This document shows, piece by piece, positions 18,436 through 30,057 of a stretch of 64,000 nucleotides of DNA. Within the stretch, counting starts at the first letter, position 1. Every line of letters begins with the position of its first letter. Location of the stretch: positions 372,001 through 436,000 of the forward strand of contig NZ_JAHKRT010000003.1 of assembly GCF_018863195.1 (NCBI RefSeq). Direction: 5' to 3'. The position numbers were made by a program, and so were the translations under genes. This DNA is from Sphingomonas quercus (GTDB lineage: Bacteria; Pseudomonadota; Alphaproteobacteria; Sphingomonadales; Sphingomonadaceae). The notes below the pieces were generated by a model. It had not been told where the DNA came from, did not search any database, and saw only the letters and a list, made by a program, of their open reading frames with translations.

Positions 18436-20868
18436 ATGAGGAACGGGGCGATTCTCGCTGCCGGCACGGCGCTCAGCCTGGCGATCGCGGCCCAGCCCGC
18501 CTTCGCGCAGGACACCGCCGCCGCAGCCTCGCCGGCCGCCGGGAACGGCGCGATCGCGGACATCGTCGTCACAGCGACGCGCCGCGAGACGAGCCTTCAG
18601 TCGACGCCGGTCGCCATCTCGGCGTTCAGCCAGGCGACGCTCGATCGGCAGCAGGTCAAGGACGTCACCGATCTGGCCCGTTTCGTCCCCTCGCTCCAGT
18701 TCAATCAGCAGGGCGATCAGTCGGCCGTGCTGCTGACGCTGCGCGGCATAGGCAATGACAGCGCCTATACCGAGGTCGCCGATCCGGAAGTCGCCATCTA
18801 TGTCGACGGCGTCTACAGCCCGCGCGCCCAGGGCGCCTCGGTGCTGATGTACGACATGGAGCGCGTCGAGGTGCTGCGCGGCCCGCAGGGGACGTTGTTC
18901 GGCCGCAACGCCACGGTCGGCGCCCTCAACCTCACCACCGCCAAGCCGGTGCTCGGCGAATTCTCCGCCTATGTCGAGGGCGTCGCCGGCTCCTACAGCC
19001 GTCTCGGCCTGCGCGGCGCGATCAATATTCCCGTCACCGACACGCTGGCCGTGCGCGTCTCGGCGATCACCGATCGCCATGATGGCTATGCCGATTACCA
19101 GCAGGCGCCGAACGTTCCGGGCGTCAGCCCCTCGGCCTTCGTCACCTCCGGCCAGAAATATTACGCCGCCGATCAGCAGTCCGGCCGCGTCAGTGTGCTG
19201 TGGGAGCCGTCCGACCGGTTCAGCTGGAACCTCAATGTCGAGGGTTACAAGGATACCGGCACCCCCGTCACCGGCCTGATGCAGACGCCGCGCAGCGGCC
19301 AGAAGCGCTGGTCGATCCTGGCGGACACCGCGCCGGAGCAGGATCGCTGGTCGGTCAACATCCGCTCGACGATGGATTACAACATCTCGGACGCCATCCA
19401 GCTCAGCTATATCGGCGGCTATCAGAAGATCGGCGGCACCACCGCCGTCGATTCCGATGCCGGCGTGCTGCCGCCGACCGGGCCCAACACCCCGGGCGGC
19501 GCCTTCCAGGAAAACCGCACGGTCTGGTCGCGCTACGAATTCCAGAGCCACGAGGTGCAGCTCAAGTCGCGCGGCACCCAGACGATCGACTGGATCCTCG
19601 GCGCCTATTACAGCCATGAGAAGAACGCGATCCGCTTCGATATCGATCAGCGCAACGGCTATCGCAACGGCACCTTCAGCTGGGCCGGCAGCTTCATCCA
19701 GAGCGATCGCGAGATCGACAGCTATGCCGCCTTCGGTCAGGCCACCTGGCACGTCACCGACGGCATCCGGGTGACCGGCGGCCTGCGCTACACCGACGAT
19801 CACAAGAAGGATGTCGGCGGCCGCAACGTCACCTTCGGTGGCTCGCCCTGCACGCCCGAGCAGAGCGCGCCCGGCGGCGCCTGCACCACCGGCATCTTCG
19901 GCCAGTATCCCGATGCGACGGCGGCCGAGCTGGTCTCGCTGCTGCCGGGCTTCGGCATCGCCAACAACGACGTGAAGGGCAAGTGGGACAAGATCACCTA
20001 TCTCGCCCGCGTCGATGCCGACATCACCGCCGGCATGCTCGGCTATGCCAGCGTCAGCAGCGGCTTCAAGTCCGGCAACATCCAGGACAATGCCGGCCTC
20101 ACCGATCCGGAATCGCTGACCAACTATGAAGTCGGCCTCAAGAGCCGGTTGTTCGACAACCGCGCGACCTTGAACCTCGCCGCCTATTATTCCGACTTCA
20201 AGGGCTATCAGGTCAATCAGGCGGTCACCAATCGCGACGCCAACGGCAACGTCATCTCCAGCCAGCTCGTCACCCAGAATGCCAAGGGCGCCAAGGCCTA
20301 TGGCATCGAGGCGGAGCTGAACTGGAACGTCACCGATCATGATCGCATCCAGGGCTCGGCCACCGTGCAGAAGACCAAGCTGGATGAGCTGCAGAGCATC
20401 GACGCCCGCCTCTACAACAACTCCGACCAGGGCAAGGTGGCGGAGCTGAAGGGCAACGAGCTGGCCCACGCGCCGCGCTTCTCGGGCACGATCAGCTACG
20501 AGCATGACTTCGATCTGGCGAACGGCGACACGATCACGCCGCGCTTCACCACCCATTATGAGACGAAGAGCTGGCTCAGCTACTTCAACGGTGACGGAAA
20601 TCCATTCGTGAATCCGAACCTCACCGGTACGGCGCGCGGCGTCTACGGCACCGACTTCGATCGCCAGAAGGCCTATTTCCGGTCCGATGCGTCGATCCGC
20701 TGGCAGAAGGACGGTGGCAAGTTCCTGGTCGAGGCGTTCGTGCAGAACATCGAGAACAAGAACATCCGTACCAACGCCGGATCATTCGGTGCGCCGGCGA
20801 CGCCGATCTTCCTGTCGGTATTGCAGCCGCCCCGCACCTGGGGCGTCCGGGCGCGCGCCAACTTCTGA
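18436..20868 (+). CDS. TonB-dependent outer-membrane receptor
   Basis: 810 residues. A signal peptide (MRNGAILAAGTALSLAIAAQPAFAQ) is followed by a TonB box/plug (IADIVVTATRRETSLQSTPVAISAFSQATLDRQQVKDVTDLARFVPSLQ) and 'RGPQGTLFGRNATVGALNLTTAKP'. The long beta-barrel ends in the C-terminal phenylalanine typical of Bam substrates (RARANF). It would import a ligand across the outer membrane with TonB energy; the GH3 genes downstream suggest an oligosaccharide rather than a siderophore. The chosen ATG has AGGGAGAAC upstream and begins the signal peptide; the frame is open further 5'. A strong terminator follows at 20905, separating it from the next genes. Confidence 0.93.
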   Translation: MRNGAILAAGTALSLAIAAQPAFAQDTAAAASPAAGNGAIADIVVTATRRETSLQSTPVAISAFSQATLDRQQVKDVTDLARFVPSLQFNQQGDQSAVLLTLRGIGNDSAYTEVADPEVAIYVDGVYSPRAQGASVLMYDMERVEVLRGPQGTLFGRNATVGALNLTTAKPVLGEFSAYVEGVAGSYSRLGLRGAINIPVTDTLAVRVSAITDRHDGYADYQQAPNVPGVSPSAFVTSGQKYYAADQQSGRVSVLWEPSDRFSWNLNVEGYKDTGTPVTGLMQTPRSGQKRWSILADTAPEQDRWSVNIRSTMDYNISDAIQLSYIGGYQKIGGTTAVDSDAGVLPPTGPNTPGGAFQENRTVWSRYEFQSHEVQLKSRGTQTIDWILGAYYSHEKNAIRFDIDQRNGYRNGTFSWAGSFIQSDREIDSYAAFGQATWHVTDGIRVTGGLRYTDDHKKDVGGRNVTFGGSPCTPEQSAPGGACTTGIFGQYPDATAAELVSLLPGFGIANNDVKGKWDKITYLARVDADITAGMLGYASVSSGFKSGNIQDNAGLTDPESLTNYEVGLKSRLFDNRATLNLAAYYSDFKGYQVNQAVTNRDANGNVISSQLVTQNAKGAKAYGIEAELNWNVTDHDRIQGSATVQKTKLDELQSIDARLYNNSDQGKVAELKGNELAHAPRFSGTISYEHDFDLANGDTITPRFTTHYETKSWLSYFNGDGNPFVNPNLTGTARGVYGTDFDRQKAYFRSDASIRWQKDGGKFLVEAFVQNIENKNIRTNAGSFGAPATPIFLSVLQPPRTWGVRARANF

Positions 20869-20904
20869 TCCCCCTCCCGCCATGTCCCCCCGTCATGGCA
20901 TTCT

Positions 20905-20944
20905 GCGGCCATCGCCTCGCTCCGAGAGCGATGGCCGCTCTTTT
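20905..20944 (+). terminator. Rho-independent terminator of the TonB receptor gene
   Basis: Perfect 11-bp GC-rich stem, GCGGCCATCGC at 20905-20915 and its complement at 20928-20938, with a further CTC/GAG pairing inside the loop, followed by TCTTTT. It starts 36 bases after the receptor stop. Confidence 0.9.
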
Positions 20945-21078
20945 GTTGAAGTCGTGGTTCCGCGCCTGTTCGCTTCGGGCCTGTTGAGAAGCAGCCACGG
21001 CATCCCGACAGGCGCAACGCCGGCTTCCCGGCTAGCTCGAAACGAGCGGGACGCGTTCAGGATCAGGGAAACGGCAGC

Positions 21079-22623
21079 ATGAACCGACGCATCGTCATCG
21101 TCGGCGGCGGCACGGCGGGCTGGCTCACCGCGGCCTGGCTGATCCGGACGCTCGGCCCGGCGGGCTGGGCAGTGACCGTCGTCGAATCCGCCGATATCGG
21201 CATCATCGGCGTCGGCGAGGGCACCTTCCCCACCATCCGCGACACGCTGGCAGCGATCGGCGCGGACGAGCGCCGCTTCCTCAAGGAGGCCGACGCCAGC
21301 TTCAAGCAGGGCGTCCGCTTCGTGGACTGGGCGGGCGGCCCCACCCCGGGCAGCCCCGCCGACGATTATTTCCACCCGTTCAACCTGCCCTATGGCGGCG
21401 ACGAGCCGGGCCTGCTGCCCTACTGGATCAAGGCCGAGGGCGAGGCGCGCAGGCCCTCTTATGCCGATGCGGTGACGGCGCAGGGCCATGTCATCCGCGC
21501 CGGCCGCGCGCCCAAGCGGGCAGAGGATCCCGCCTTCGCCGGGCCGATGAACTATGCCTATCATTTCGACGCCGCCCGCTTTGCCGCGTACCTGCGCGAC
21601 ACCGCGATCGGCCACGGCGTCGAGCGCATCGAGGCGACGATCGGCGAAGTTCGCCGCGCGCCCGACGGCACCATCGCCGCCGTCGTCCCCACCGATGGCC
21701 GCGCGGCCGTCGCCGGTGATTTCTTCGTCGACTGTTCGGGCTTCCGCGCGCTGCTGATCGGCGACACGCTGGCCAGCCCCTTCGCCTCGTGCGGCGGAGT
21801 GTTGTTCAACGATCGCGCGCTCGCCATCCAGGTGCCGCACGCCGCTGCCGACACCCCGATCCGCCCCTATACGCTGGCCACCGCCCATGAGGCCGGCTGG
21901 ACGTGGGACATCGGCCTCGGCGCCCGGCGCGGCATCGGCTATGTCTATTCCAGCCGCCACTCCGACGACGAAGCCGCTGAGCGCGTGCTGCGCGCCTATG
22001 TCGGGAAAGGCGCGGATGGCCTCTCCGTCCGCCAGCTGCGCTTCGCCACCGGCTATCGCGAGCGCCAGTGGGTCGGCAATTGCGCCGCCATCGGCCTTGC
22101 CGCCGGCTTCTTCGAGCCGCTCGAATCCACCGGCATCATGCTGATCGAGATCGCCGCGCGGATGCTCGGCGATTTCCTCGCCGCCCCCGCGCTCGATGCC
22201 GGCGCGATGGCTGCCGCGTCGCGCCAGTTCAACCAGCTGATGGCCGCCCGCTTCGCCGCCATCGTCGAGTTCCTCAAGCTGCATTATTGCATCAGCGGCC
22301 GGCGCGACACCGCCTATTGGCGCGACAACACCGATCCCGCCACCTGGCCCGAAGGCCTGCGCGACAAGCTCGCCCAGTGGCGCCACCGCCCGCCCTCGCG
22401 CTTCGACTTCGTCGTCGATCACGAGACTTTCTTGTCGGCGAGCTGGCGCTTCATCCTCTACGGCATGGGCTTCCGCACCGATCCCGCCGCGACATTGGCG
22501 GTGACTCCCGCCGACGCCGACGCCGGCGCCGCCTTCATCCGCGTGCGCCAGGCCGCCGATCAGGCGGTCGCCGCCCTCCCGAGCCATCGCGCGCTGCTCG
22601 ACCAGCTGCGCCTCGCCGCCTGA
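21079..22623 (+). CDS. Flavin-dependent tryptophan halogenase family protein
   Basis: 514 residues, normal for the family. The FAD-binding GGGTAGW (9-15) is intact. The catalytic lysine of tryptophan halogenases aligns with K76 (ADASFKQGVRFVDW) and the catalytic glutamate with E349 (EPLESTG). The diagnostic WxWxIP reads GWTWDIG at 273-279, with the proline replaced by glycine. Such genes recur beside TonB receptors and glycosidases in Caulobacter, sphingomonads and xanthomonads, where their true substrate is mostly unknown. A halogenase or a reassigned flavin monooxygenase are both possible. It has its own start after the receptor terminator and is 5 bases from the GH3 gene, so these two are likely co-transcribed. 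Confidence 0.88.
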   Translation: MNRRIVIVGGGTAGWLTAAWLIRTLGPAGWAVTVVESADIGIIGVGEGTFPTIRDTLAAIGADERRFLKEADASFKQGVRFVDWAGGPTPGSPADDYFHPFNLPYGGDEPGLLPYWIKAEGEARRPSYADAVTAQGHVIRAGRAPKRAEDPAFAGPMNYAYHFDAARFAAYLRDTAIGHGVERIEATIGEVRRAPDGTIAAVVPTDGRAAVAGDFFVDCSGFRALLIGDTLASPFASCGGVLFNDRALAIQVPHAAADTPIRPYTLATAHEAGWTWDIGLGARRGIGYVYSSRHSDDEAAERVLRAYVGKGADGLSVRQLRFATGYRERQWVGNCAAIGLAAGFFEPLESTGIMLIEIAARMLGDFLAAPALDAGAMAAASRQFNQLMAARFAAIVEFLKLHYCISGRRDTAYWRDNTDPATWPEGLRDKLAQWRHRPPSRFDFVVDHETFLSASWRFILYGMGFRTDPAATLAVTPADADAGAAFIRVRQAADQAVAALPSHRALLDQLRLAA

Positions 22624-22628
22624 AGGAC

Positions 22629-24857
22629 ATGATGAAAGCCCTGATCCTCGCCGCTCTTCTCGCCGGCACCGCCGCCGGCGCCGCCCAGCCCTGGGCCGAC
22701 CGCAGCCTCTCTCCATCCGAGCGCGCCGGCCTGCTCGTCGCGGCAATGACGCAGGACGAGAAGCTCGCCTATGTCCACGGCTATTTCCCGCCGCTGGCCA
22801 AGGGCGTGCCGGCCTCGCTGAACATGATCCCGTCCGCCGGCCTCGTCCCGGGCGTGCCGCGCCTCGGCATCCCGGCGCTGCGCGAGAGCGACGCCAGCCT
22901 CGGCGTTGCCAATCAGGTCGAGCAGCGCAAGGGCGACACCGCCACCGCGCTCCCCGCCGGCCTCGCCACCGCCGCCAGCTTCAATCCCGAGATCGCGCGC
23001 GCCGGCGGCGCGATGGCGGGGGCGGAGGCGCGCGCCAAGACCTTCAACATCCTGCTCGCCGGCGGCGTCAACCTTACCCGCGATCCGTGGAACGGCCGCA
23101 ACTTCGAATATCTCGGCGAGGATCCGCTGCTCGCCGGCGTCATGGCCGGGGAGGCGATCAAGGGGGTGGAGAGCAACCATATCGTCTCCACCGTCAAGCA
23201 TTTCGCGCTCAACGCGCAGGAGACCGGCCGCCAGATCCTCGACGCGCGCATCGACCCGGTGGCGCTGCGCGAAAGCGACCTGCTCGCCTTCGAGATCGCC
23301 ATCGAGCGCGGCCGTCCCGGCTCGGTGATGTGCGCCTACAACAAGGTCAATGGCGACTGGTCGTGCGAGAATGACGCGCTGTTGAACGGCGTGCTCAAGG
23401 GCGACTGGGCCTATCCGGGCTGGGTGATGTCCGATTGGGGCGGCGTCCATTCCACCGAGAAAGCGGCCAATGCCGGCCTCGACCAGCAATCCGGCCAGGA
23501 ACTCGATTCCGCGATGTTCTTCGGCAAGCCGCTCGCCGAGGCAGTGAAGGCCGGCCGCGTCCCGCAGGCCCGGCTCGACGACATGGTCCGCCGCATCCTC
23601 ACCGGCGTCATCTCCAGCGGTCTCTACGACGATCCGACGCCGGCCAAACCCCGGCCGATCGATCTCGCCGCCCACGCCGCGGTGGCGCAGCAGGCCGCCG
23701 AGCAGGGCATCGTCCTCCTCAAGAACGAGGGCGGCCTGTTGCCGCTGGCGAAGACGGCGAAGCGGATCGTCCTGATCGGCGCCCATGCCGATGTCGGCGT
23801 GCTCTCCGGCGGCGGCTCGTCGCAGGTCCGCTCGACCGGCGGCGCCCCCGTCGAGATTCCGCTGACGAGAGGCGAGGCGTCCTCCTTTGCGCGCATCACC
23901 TGGCACGCCTCCTCGCCGATGAAGGCGATCCGCGCGCTCGCCCCGCAGGCCGAGGTCACCTACATCGACGGCAGCGATCCGGCCGCCGCGGCCGCCGCCG
24001 CGCGCGACGCGGATCTCGCCATCGTCTTCGCCTGGCAATGGCAGACCGAGGCGCAGGATGCCGAGACGCTGGCGCTCCCCGACAACCAGGATGCGCTGAT
24101 CGAGGCGGTCGCCGCCGCCAACAAGCGTTCGCTGGTCGTGCTGGAGACGGGCGGCCCGGTGCTGATGCCGTGGATCGCTCGCGTGCCGGCGGTGCTCCAC
24201 GCCTGGTATCCCGGCCAGCGTGGCGGAGAGGCCATCGCCAACATCCTGTTCGGCGATGTCAATCCGTCCGGTCGCCTGCCGATCACCCTGCCGGTGTCGG
24301 CCGATCAGGCGCCGCGCCCGGCGCCTGTCGGGCTCGCCAACCTCCACGCCATGGAGAGAGCCCGCGAGGCCGGCGACAAGACCGCGAAGATCGCCCCGTT
24401 CGCGGTCGATTATCCCGAAGGCGCCAATGTCGGCTATCGCTGGTATGAGAAGACCGGCCGCACCCCGCTCTTCCCGTTCGGCTACGGCCTGTCCTACACA
24501 CGCTTCACCTATGCCAACGCCACGGCGAGCGGCGGCGAGACGCCTTCGGTCAGCCTCGACGTCACCAATGCGGGCGCGCGCGCCGGCGCCGACGTGCCGC
24601 AAATCTACATGCAATCGACAGATGCGGGCGGCCTCGTCACGTGGCGGCTGGCCGGCTTCACCCGCCTGACTCTGGCACCCGGCGAGACGCGGCGCGTTAC
24701 CGTGCCACTCGATCGGCGAACCTTCGCGCGCTTCGATCCGGCGACCAGGGCCTGGGTGGTCGCGGGCGGCCCCCGCGCCGTCGCCGTCGCTCGTTCGGCG
24801 ACCGATCGCGCCCTTGTCATGACGCTGGACGTGGCGCCCGCGCGGCTGGCACGCTGA
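22629..24857 (+). CDS. GH3 beta-glycosidase (beta-glucosidase/xylosidase type)
   Basis: 742 residues with a signal peptide (MMKALILAALLAGTAAGAAQ), so periplasmic. The GH3 N-domain has NLTRDPWNGRNFEYLGEDPLLAG, the STVKHFALNAQET substrate motif, and the nucleophile in VMSDWGG (D269). The C-terminal alpha/beta sandwich follows (AAEQGIVLLKNEGGLLPL...), then a fibronectin-III-like domain (SLDVTNAGARAGADVPQIYMQ...ETRRVTVPLD). This domain set is that of broad beta-glucosidases. It retains a two-ATG start (22629 and 22632). It begins 5 bases after the halogenase stop, arguing for one operon. The exact sugar is not readable from sequence. Confidence 0.92.
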   Translation: MMKALILAALLAGTAAGAAQPWADRSLSPSERAGLLVAAMTQDEKLAYVHGYFPPLAKGVPASLNMIPSAGLVPGVPRLGIPALRESDASLGVANQVEQRKGDTATALPAGLATAASFNPEIARAGGAMAGAEARAKTFNILLAGGVNLTRDPWNGRNFEYLGEDPLLAGVMAGEAIKGVESNHIVSTVKHFALNAQETGRQILDARIDPVALRESDLLAFEIAIERGRPGSVMCAYNKVNGDWSCENDALLNGVLKGDWAYPGWVMSDWGGVHSTEKAANAGLDQQSGQELDSAMFFGKPLAEAVKAGRVPQARLDDMVRRILTGVISSGLYDDPTPAKPRPIDLAAHAAVAQQAAEQGIVLLKNEGGLLPLAKTAKRIVLIGAHADVGVLSGGGSSQVRSTGGAPVEIPLTRGEASSFARITWHASSPMKAIRALAPQAEVTYIDGSDPAAAAAAARDADLAIVFAWQWQTEAQDAETLALPDNQDALIEAVAAANKRSLVVLETGGPVLMPWIARVPAVLHAWYPGQRGGEAIANILFGDVNPSGRLPITLPVSADQAPRPAPVGLANLHAMERAREAGDKTAKIAPFAVDYPEGANVGYRWYEKTGRTPLFPFGYGLSYTRFTYANATASGGETPSVSLDVTNAGARAGADVPQIYMQSTDAGGLVTWRLAGFTRLTLAPGETRRVTVPLDRRTFARFDPATRAWVVAGGPRAVAVARSATDRALVMTLDVAPARLAR

Positions 24858-24885
24858 TCGTCCGGTTGCGACAGAAGGAACGATC

Positions 24886-26166
24886 ATGGCCATGAGCCCC
24901 ACCTCCGGCGATCAGCACGCCGCGCGCACCAGTGGATCGGTCGCCGATCTGCGCTGGTTCGTGTTCGCGCTGTTCTTCATCTTCGGCGGCATCACCAGTC
25001 TCAACGACGTGCTGATCCCCAAGCTGAAGGCGCTGTTCACGCTCAGCTATCACGAGGCGATGTTCGTCCAGTCGGCGTTCTTCGCCGCCTATTTCATCGT
25101 CTCGCTGCCCGCCGCGATGATCGTCCAGCGCGTCGGCTATATGCGCACCGCCTCAATCGGCCTGCTGACGATGATGGCCGGCTGCCTGCTGTTCATCCCG
25201 GCCTCGGGCTCGGGCACCTTCGCGCTGTTCCTGGCGGCGCTGTTCGTGCTCGGCGCCGGCATCACCATCGTGCAGGTCGTCGCCAATCCGCTGATCTCGA
25301 TGCTCGGTGACACCCACACCGCGCACAGCCGGCTGACCTTCGCCCAGGCGTTCAATTCGCTCGGCACGACGATCTTTCCACCGGTCGGCTCGGTGCTGAT
25401 CCTCGGCTCGCTCGCCAGCGTCGACCCGGGCTCGCTCTCCGGCACCGCGCTCGCCGCCTATCGCGCCGCCGAGACCCGCACCATCGTCCACACCTATCTC
25501 GGCCTCGCCGCTGCGCTGCTGATCATCGCCGCTGTCGTCTGGCTGCGCCGCAACCGGCTGCGCGAGGTGCAGGCGAAGGACAATATCCTCCAGGCGTTCG
25601 GGCTGCTCCGCCGGCCGCGCTTCGCCTTCGGCACGCTCGGCATCTTTCTCTATGTCGGCGCCGAGGTCGCGATCGGCTCGCTGCTCGTCAACTATCTGAT
25701 CCAGCCGGACGTGCTCGGCATCGGCGCGGAGGATGCCGGCAAGCATCTCATCTTCTACTGGGGTGGGGCGCTGGTCGGCCGCTTCATCGGCGCGGCGGTG
25801 CTGCGTATCGTCCATCCCGGCACCGTGCTGGCCTCGGTCGCGGTCGGCGCCATCGCGCTGATCCTGATCTCGGCCAACACCACCGGCCTCGCCTCGGGCT
25901 GGGCATTACTCGGCGTCGGGCTGATGAACGCGATCATGTTCCCGACCATCTTCAGCCTGGCCAGCGAGGGGCTCGGCCCTCGCGCGGCGGAGGGCTCGGG
26001 CATCATCTGCATGGCGATCGTCGGCGGCGCCATCGTGCCGCTGCTCGCCGGGCGGGTCGCGGATGCCTCGGGCCTGCGCTTCGCGCTGATCGTGCCGGCG
26101 CTCTGCTATGTCCTGATCGCGGTGTTCGCGCGCTATTGCCGAACCCATCCGGCGGTCGAGGCCTGA
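24886..26166 (+). CDS. FucP/GluP-type sugar:proton symporter (MFS)
   Basis: 426 residues, about 12 membrane segments. The family signatures are clear: FFIFGGITSLNDVLIPKLKALFTLSYHEAMFVQSAFFAAYFIVSLPAAMIVQRVGYM and LGAGITIVQVVANPLISMLGD, plus AFNSLGTTIFPPVGSVLIL. Known members move L-fucose, glucose, galactose or oligosaccharide-derived sugars across the inner membrane with protons. Here it would take up the monosaccharide released by the neighbouring GH3 enzymes. It follows the GH3 gene by 28 bases with GAAGGAACGATC before the ATG, and the next antiporter gene starts 7 bases after its stop. Confidence 0.9.
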   Translation: MAMSPTSGDQHAARTSGSVADLRWFVFALFFIFGGITSLNDVLIPKLKALFTLSYHEAMFVQSAFFAAYFIVSLPAAMIVQRVGYMRTASIGLLTMMAGCLLFIPASGSGTFALFLAALFVLGAGITIVQVVANPLISMLGDTHTAHSRLTFAQAFNSLGTTIFPPVGSVLILGSLASVDPGSLSGTALAAYRAAETRTIVHTYLGLAAALLIIAAVVWLRRNRLREVQAKDNILQAFGLLRRPRFAFGTLGIFLYVGAEVAIGSLLVNYLIQPDVLGIGAEDAGKHLIFYWGGALVGRFIGAAVLRIVHPGTVLASVAVGAIALILISANTTGLASGWALLGVGLMNAIMFPTIFSLASEGLGPRAAEGSGIICMAIVGGAIVPLLAGRVADASGLRFALIVPALCYVLIAVFARYCRTHPAVEA

Positions 26167-26173
26167 GCCCGGG

Positions 26174-27451
26174 ATGGCCGGGTCGGTCCATCAGACGGAG
26201 CTGCTGCTCGCATCGGTGCTGCTGCAGCTCATCGTGATGATCGGCGCGGCGCGGATTGGCAATTCGCTGTTCCGCCGCATGGGCCAGCCGGGGGCGGTGG
26301 GTGAGATCGTCGCCGGCCTCACGCTCGGCCCGTCGCTGTTCGGCTATCTGTTTCCGCAGGCTTCGGTGGCGCTGTTCGGCGCCACGCCGCAGCCGGCGGT
26401 AACGGTGCTGAGCCAGATCGGCCTCGTCCTGCTGATGTTTCAGATCGGCTGCGGCTTCGAGTTCGGCCAGCTCGGCAGCGCTCGCCTGCGCCGCGCGACC
26501 TTGTTCGTCGCCATCCCCTCGATCGCGGTGCCGTTCGCGCTCGGCTTCGGCATCGGCATCGTGTCCGCCGCCAGCCTCGCGCCGGGCATGGACCGGCTGA
26601 TCTACAGCCTGTTCTGCGGGATCGCGCTGGCGATCACGGCGGTGCCGGTGCTCGGCCGCATCCTCGTCGAATATCGCCTTGCCGGTGACGAGCTGGGCGT
26701 CGTCGCCATCTCCGCCGCCGCGATCAACGACGTCGTCGGCTGGGTGCTGCTCGCCCTGATCTCCGCCTATGCGACGGCGACGCTCACCGGCGCCCATGCC
26801 GCTCTGTCGCTCGGCGCGCTGGCGCTGTTCATGCTGCTGCTGCGCTGGCCACTGATGCCGCTCGCCGATCGGCTGGTGGCGCGCATGCCGGTGCGCGACG
26901 GCACAATCCCGCCCAACCTGCTGGCGGTGCTGCTCTGCCTCGCCTTCGTGCTGGCGATCTGCACCTTCCGCCTCGGCATCTTCGCCATTTTCGGCGGCTT
27001 CGCGGCGGGCCTGCTGTTCCACCGCCACCGCGCGCTGGCCGAGGCATGGCAGCGGCAGGTGGGCGGCTTCGTGCTGGTCTTCTTCCTGCCGATCTTCTTC
27101 ACGTTCACCGGCCTGCGCACCAATCTGCTCGGCCTTACCGTCGCCGACATCGGCTGGCTGTTCGTCGTTGTCGTCGCCGCGATCGGCGGCAAGATCCTGC
27201 CCGTCTATCTTGCCGCGCGCGCCTCCGGCTATGCGCCGCGCCCGGCGCTGACGCTCGGCGCCCTGATGAACACCCGCGCGCTGATGGAGCTGATCGTGCT
27301 CAATATCGGCCGCGAGCTCGGCTTCCTGCCGCCGACGATGTTCACCATGCTGGTGGTGATGGCCGTGGTCACGACGCTGATGACCGGCCCCCTGCTCCGC
27401 CTCCTCCTTCCCCGCGCGCATCTGGCCGATCGCACCCGCGTCGACGCCTGA
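26174..27451 (+). CDS. CPA2-family cation:proton antiporter
   Basis: 425 residues with about 12-13 hydrophobic segments, matching the membrane domain of Kef-type exchangers (GQPGAVGEIVAGLTLGPSLFGYLFP, LSQIGLVLLMFQIGCGFEF, AISAAAINDVVGWVLLALI). The paired Asn-Asp of the ion site appears as INDVVGW. No C-terminal TrkA-N regulatory domain is present. It is inserted between the sugar symporter and the second GH3 gene in one run (gaps of 7 and 29 bases). It may relieve proton or sodium load created by symport, which is inference. Confidence 0.88.
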   Translation: MAGSVHQTELLLASVLLQLIVMIGAARIGNSLFRRMGQPGAVGEIVAGLTLGPSLFGYLFPQASVALFGATPQPAVTVLSQIGLVLLMFQIGCGFEFGQLGSARLRRATLFVAIPSIAVPFALGFGIGIVSAASLAPGMDRLIYSLFCGIALAITAVPVLGRILVEYRLAGDELGVVAISAAAINDVVGWVLLALISAYATATLTGAHAALSLGALALFMLLLRWPLMPLADRLVARMPVRDGTIPPNLLAVLLCLAFVLAICTFRLGIFAIFGGFAAGLLFHRHRALAEAWQRQVGGFVLVFFLPIFFTFTGLRTNLLGLTVADIGWLFVVVVAAIGGKILPVYLAARASGYAPRPALTLGALMNTRALMELIVLNIGRELGFLPPTMFTMLVVMAVVTTLMTGPLLRLLLPRAHLADRTRVDA

Positions 27452-27480
27452 CCTGCGCGCCTCAAGCAACGGACCTTGCG

Positions 27481-29979
<2,499 letters not shown>

Positions 29980-30057
29980 GCGTGGCGCCGGCTTGACGTC
30001 CGCGGCCCCGGTCCCGCAAAGGCGGTGCATACGGGATAGTCGGGAAGGGCACGGCGC

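Noticed and set aside
18271-20556. 761-codon minus-strand frame opposite the TonB receptor
   Set aside because: The plus-strand receptor is unambiguous; the antisense frame has no family sequence, and GC-rich codon bias alone keeps it open.
22560-24902. 780-codon minus-strand frame opposite the first GH3 gene
   Set aside because: Shadow of the GH3 coding sequence, no recognisable domain.
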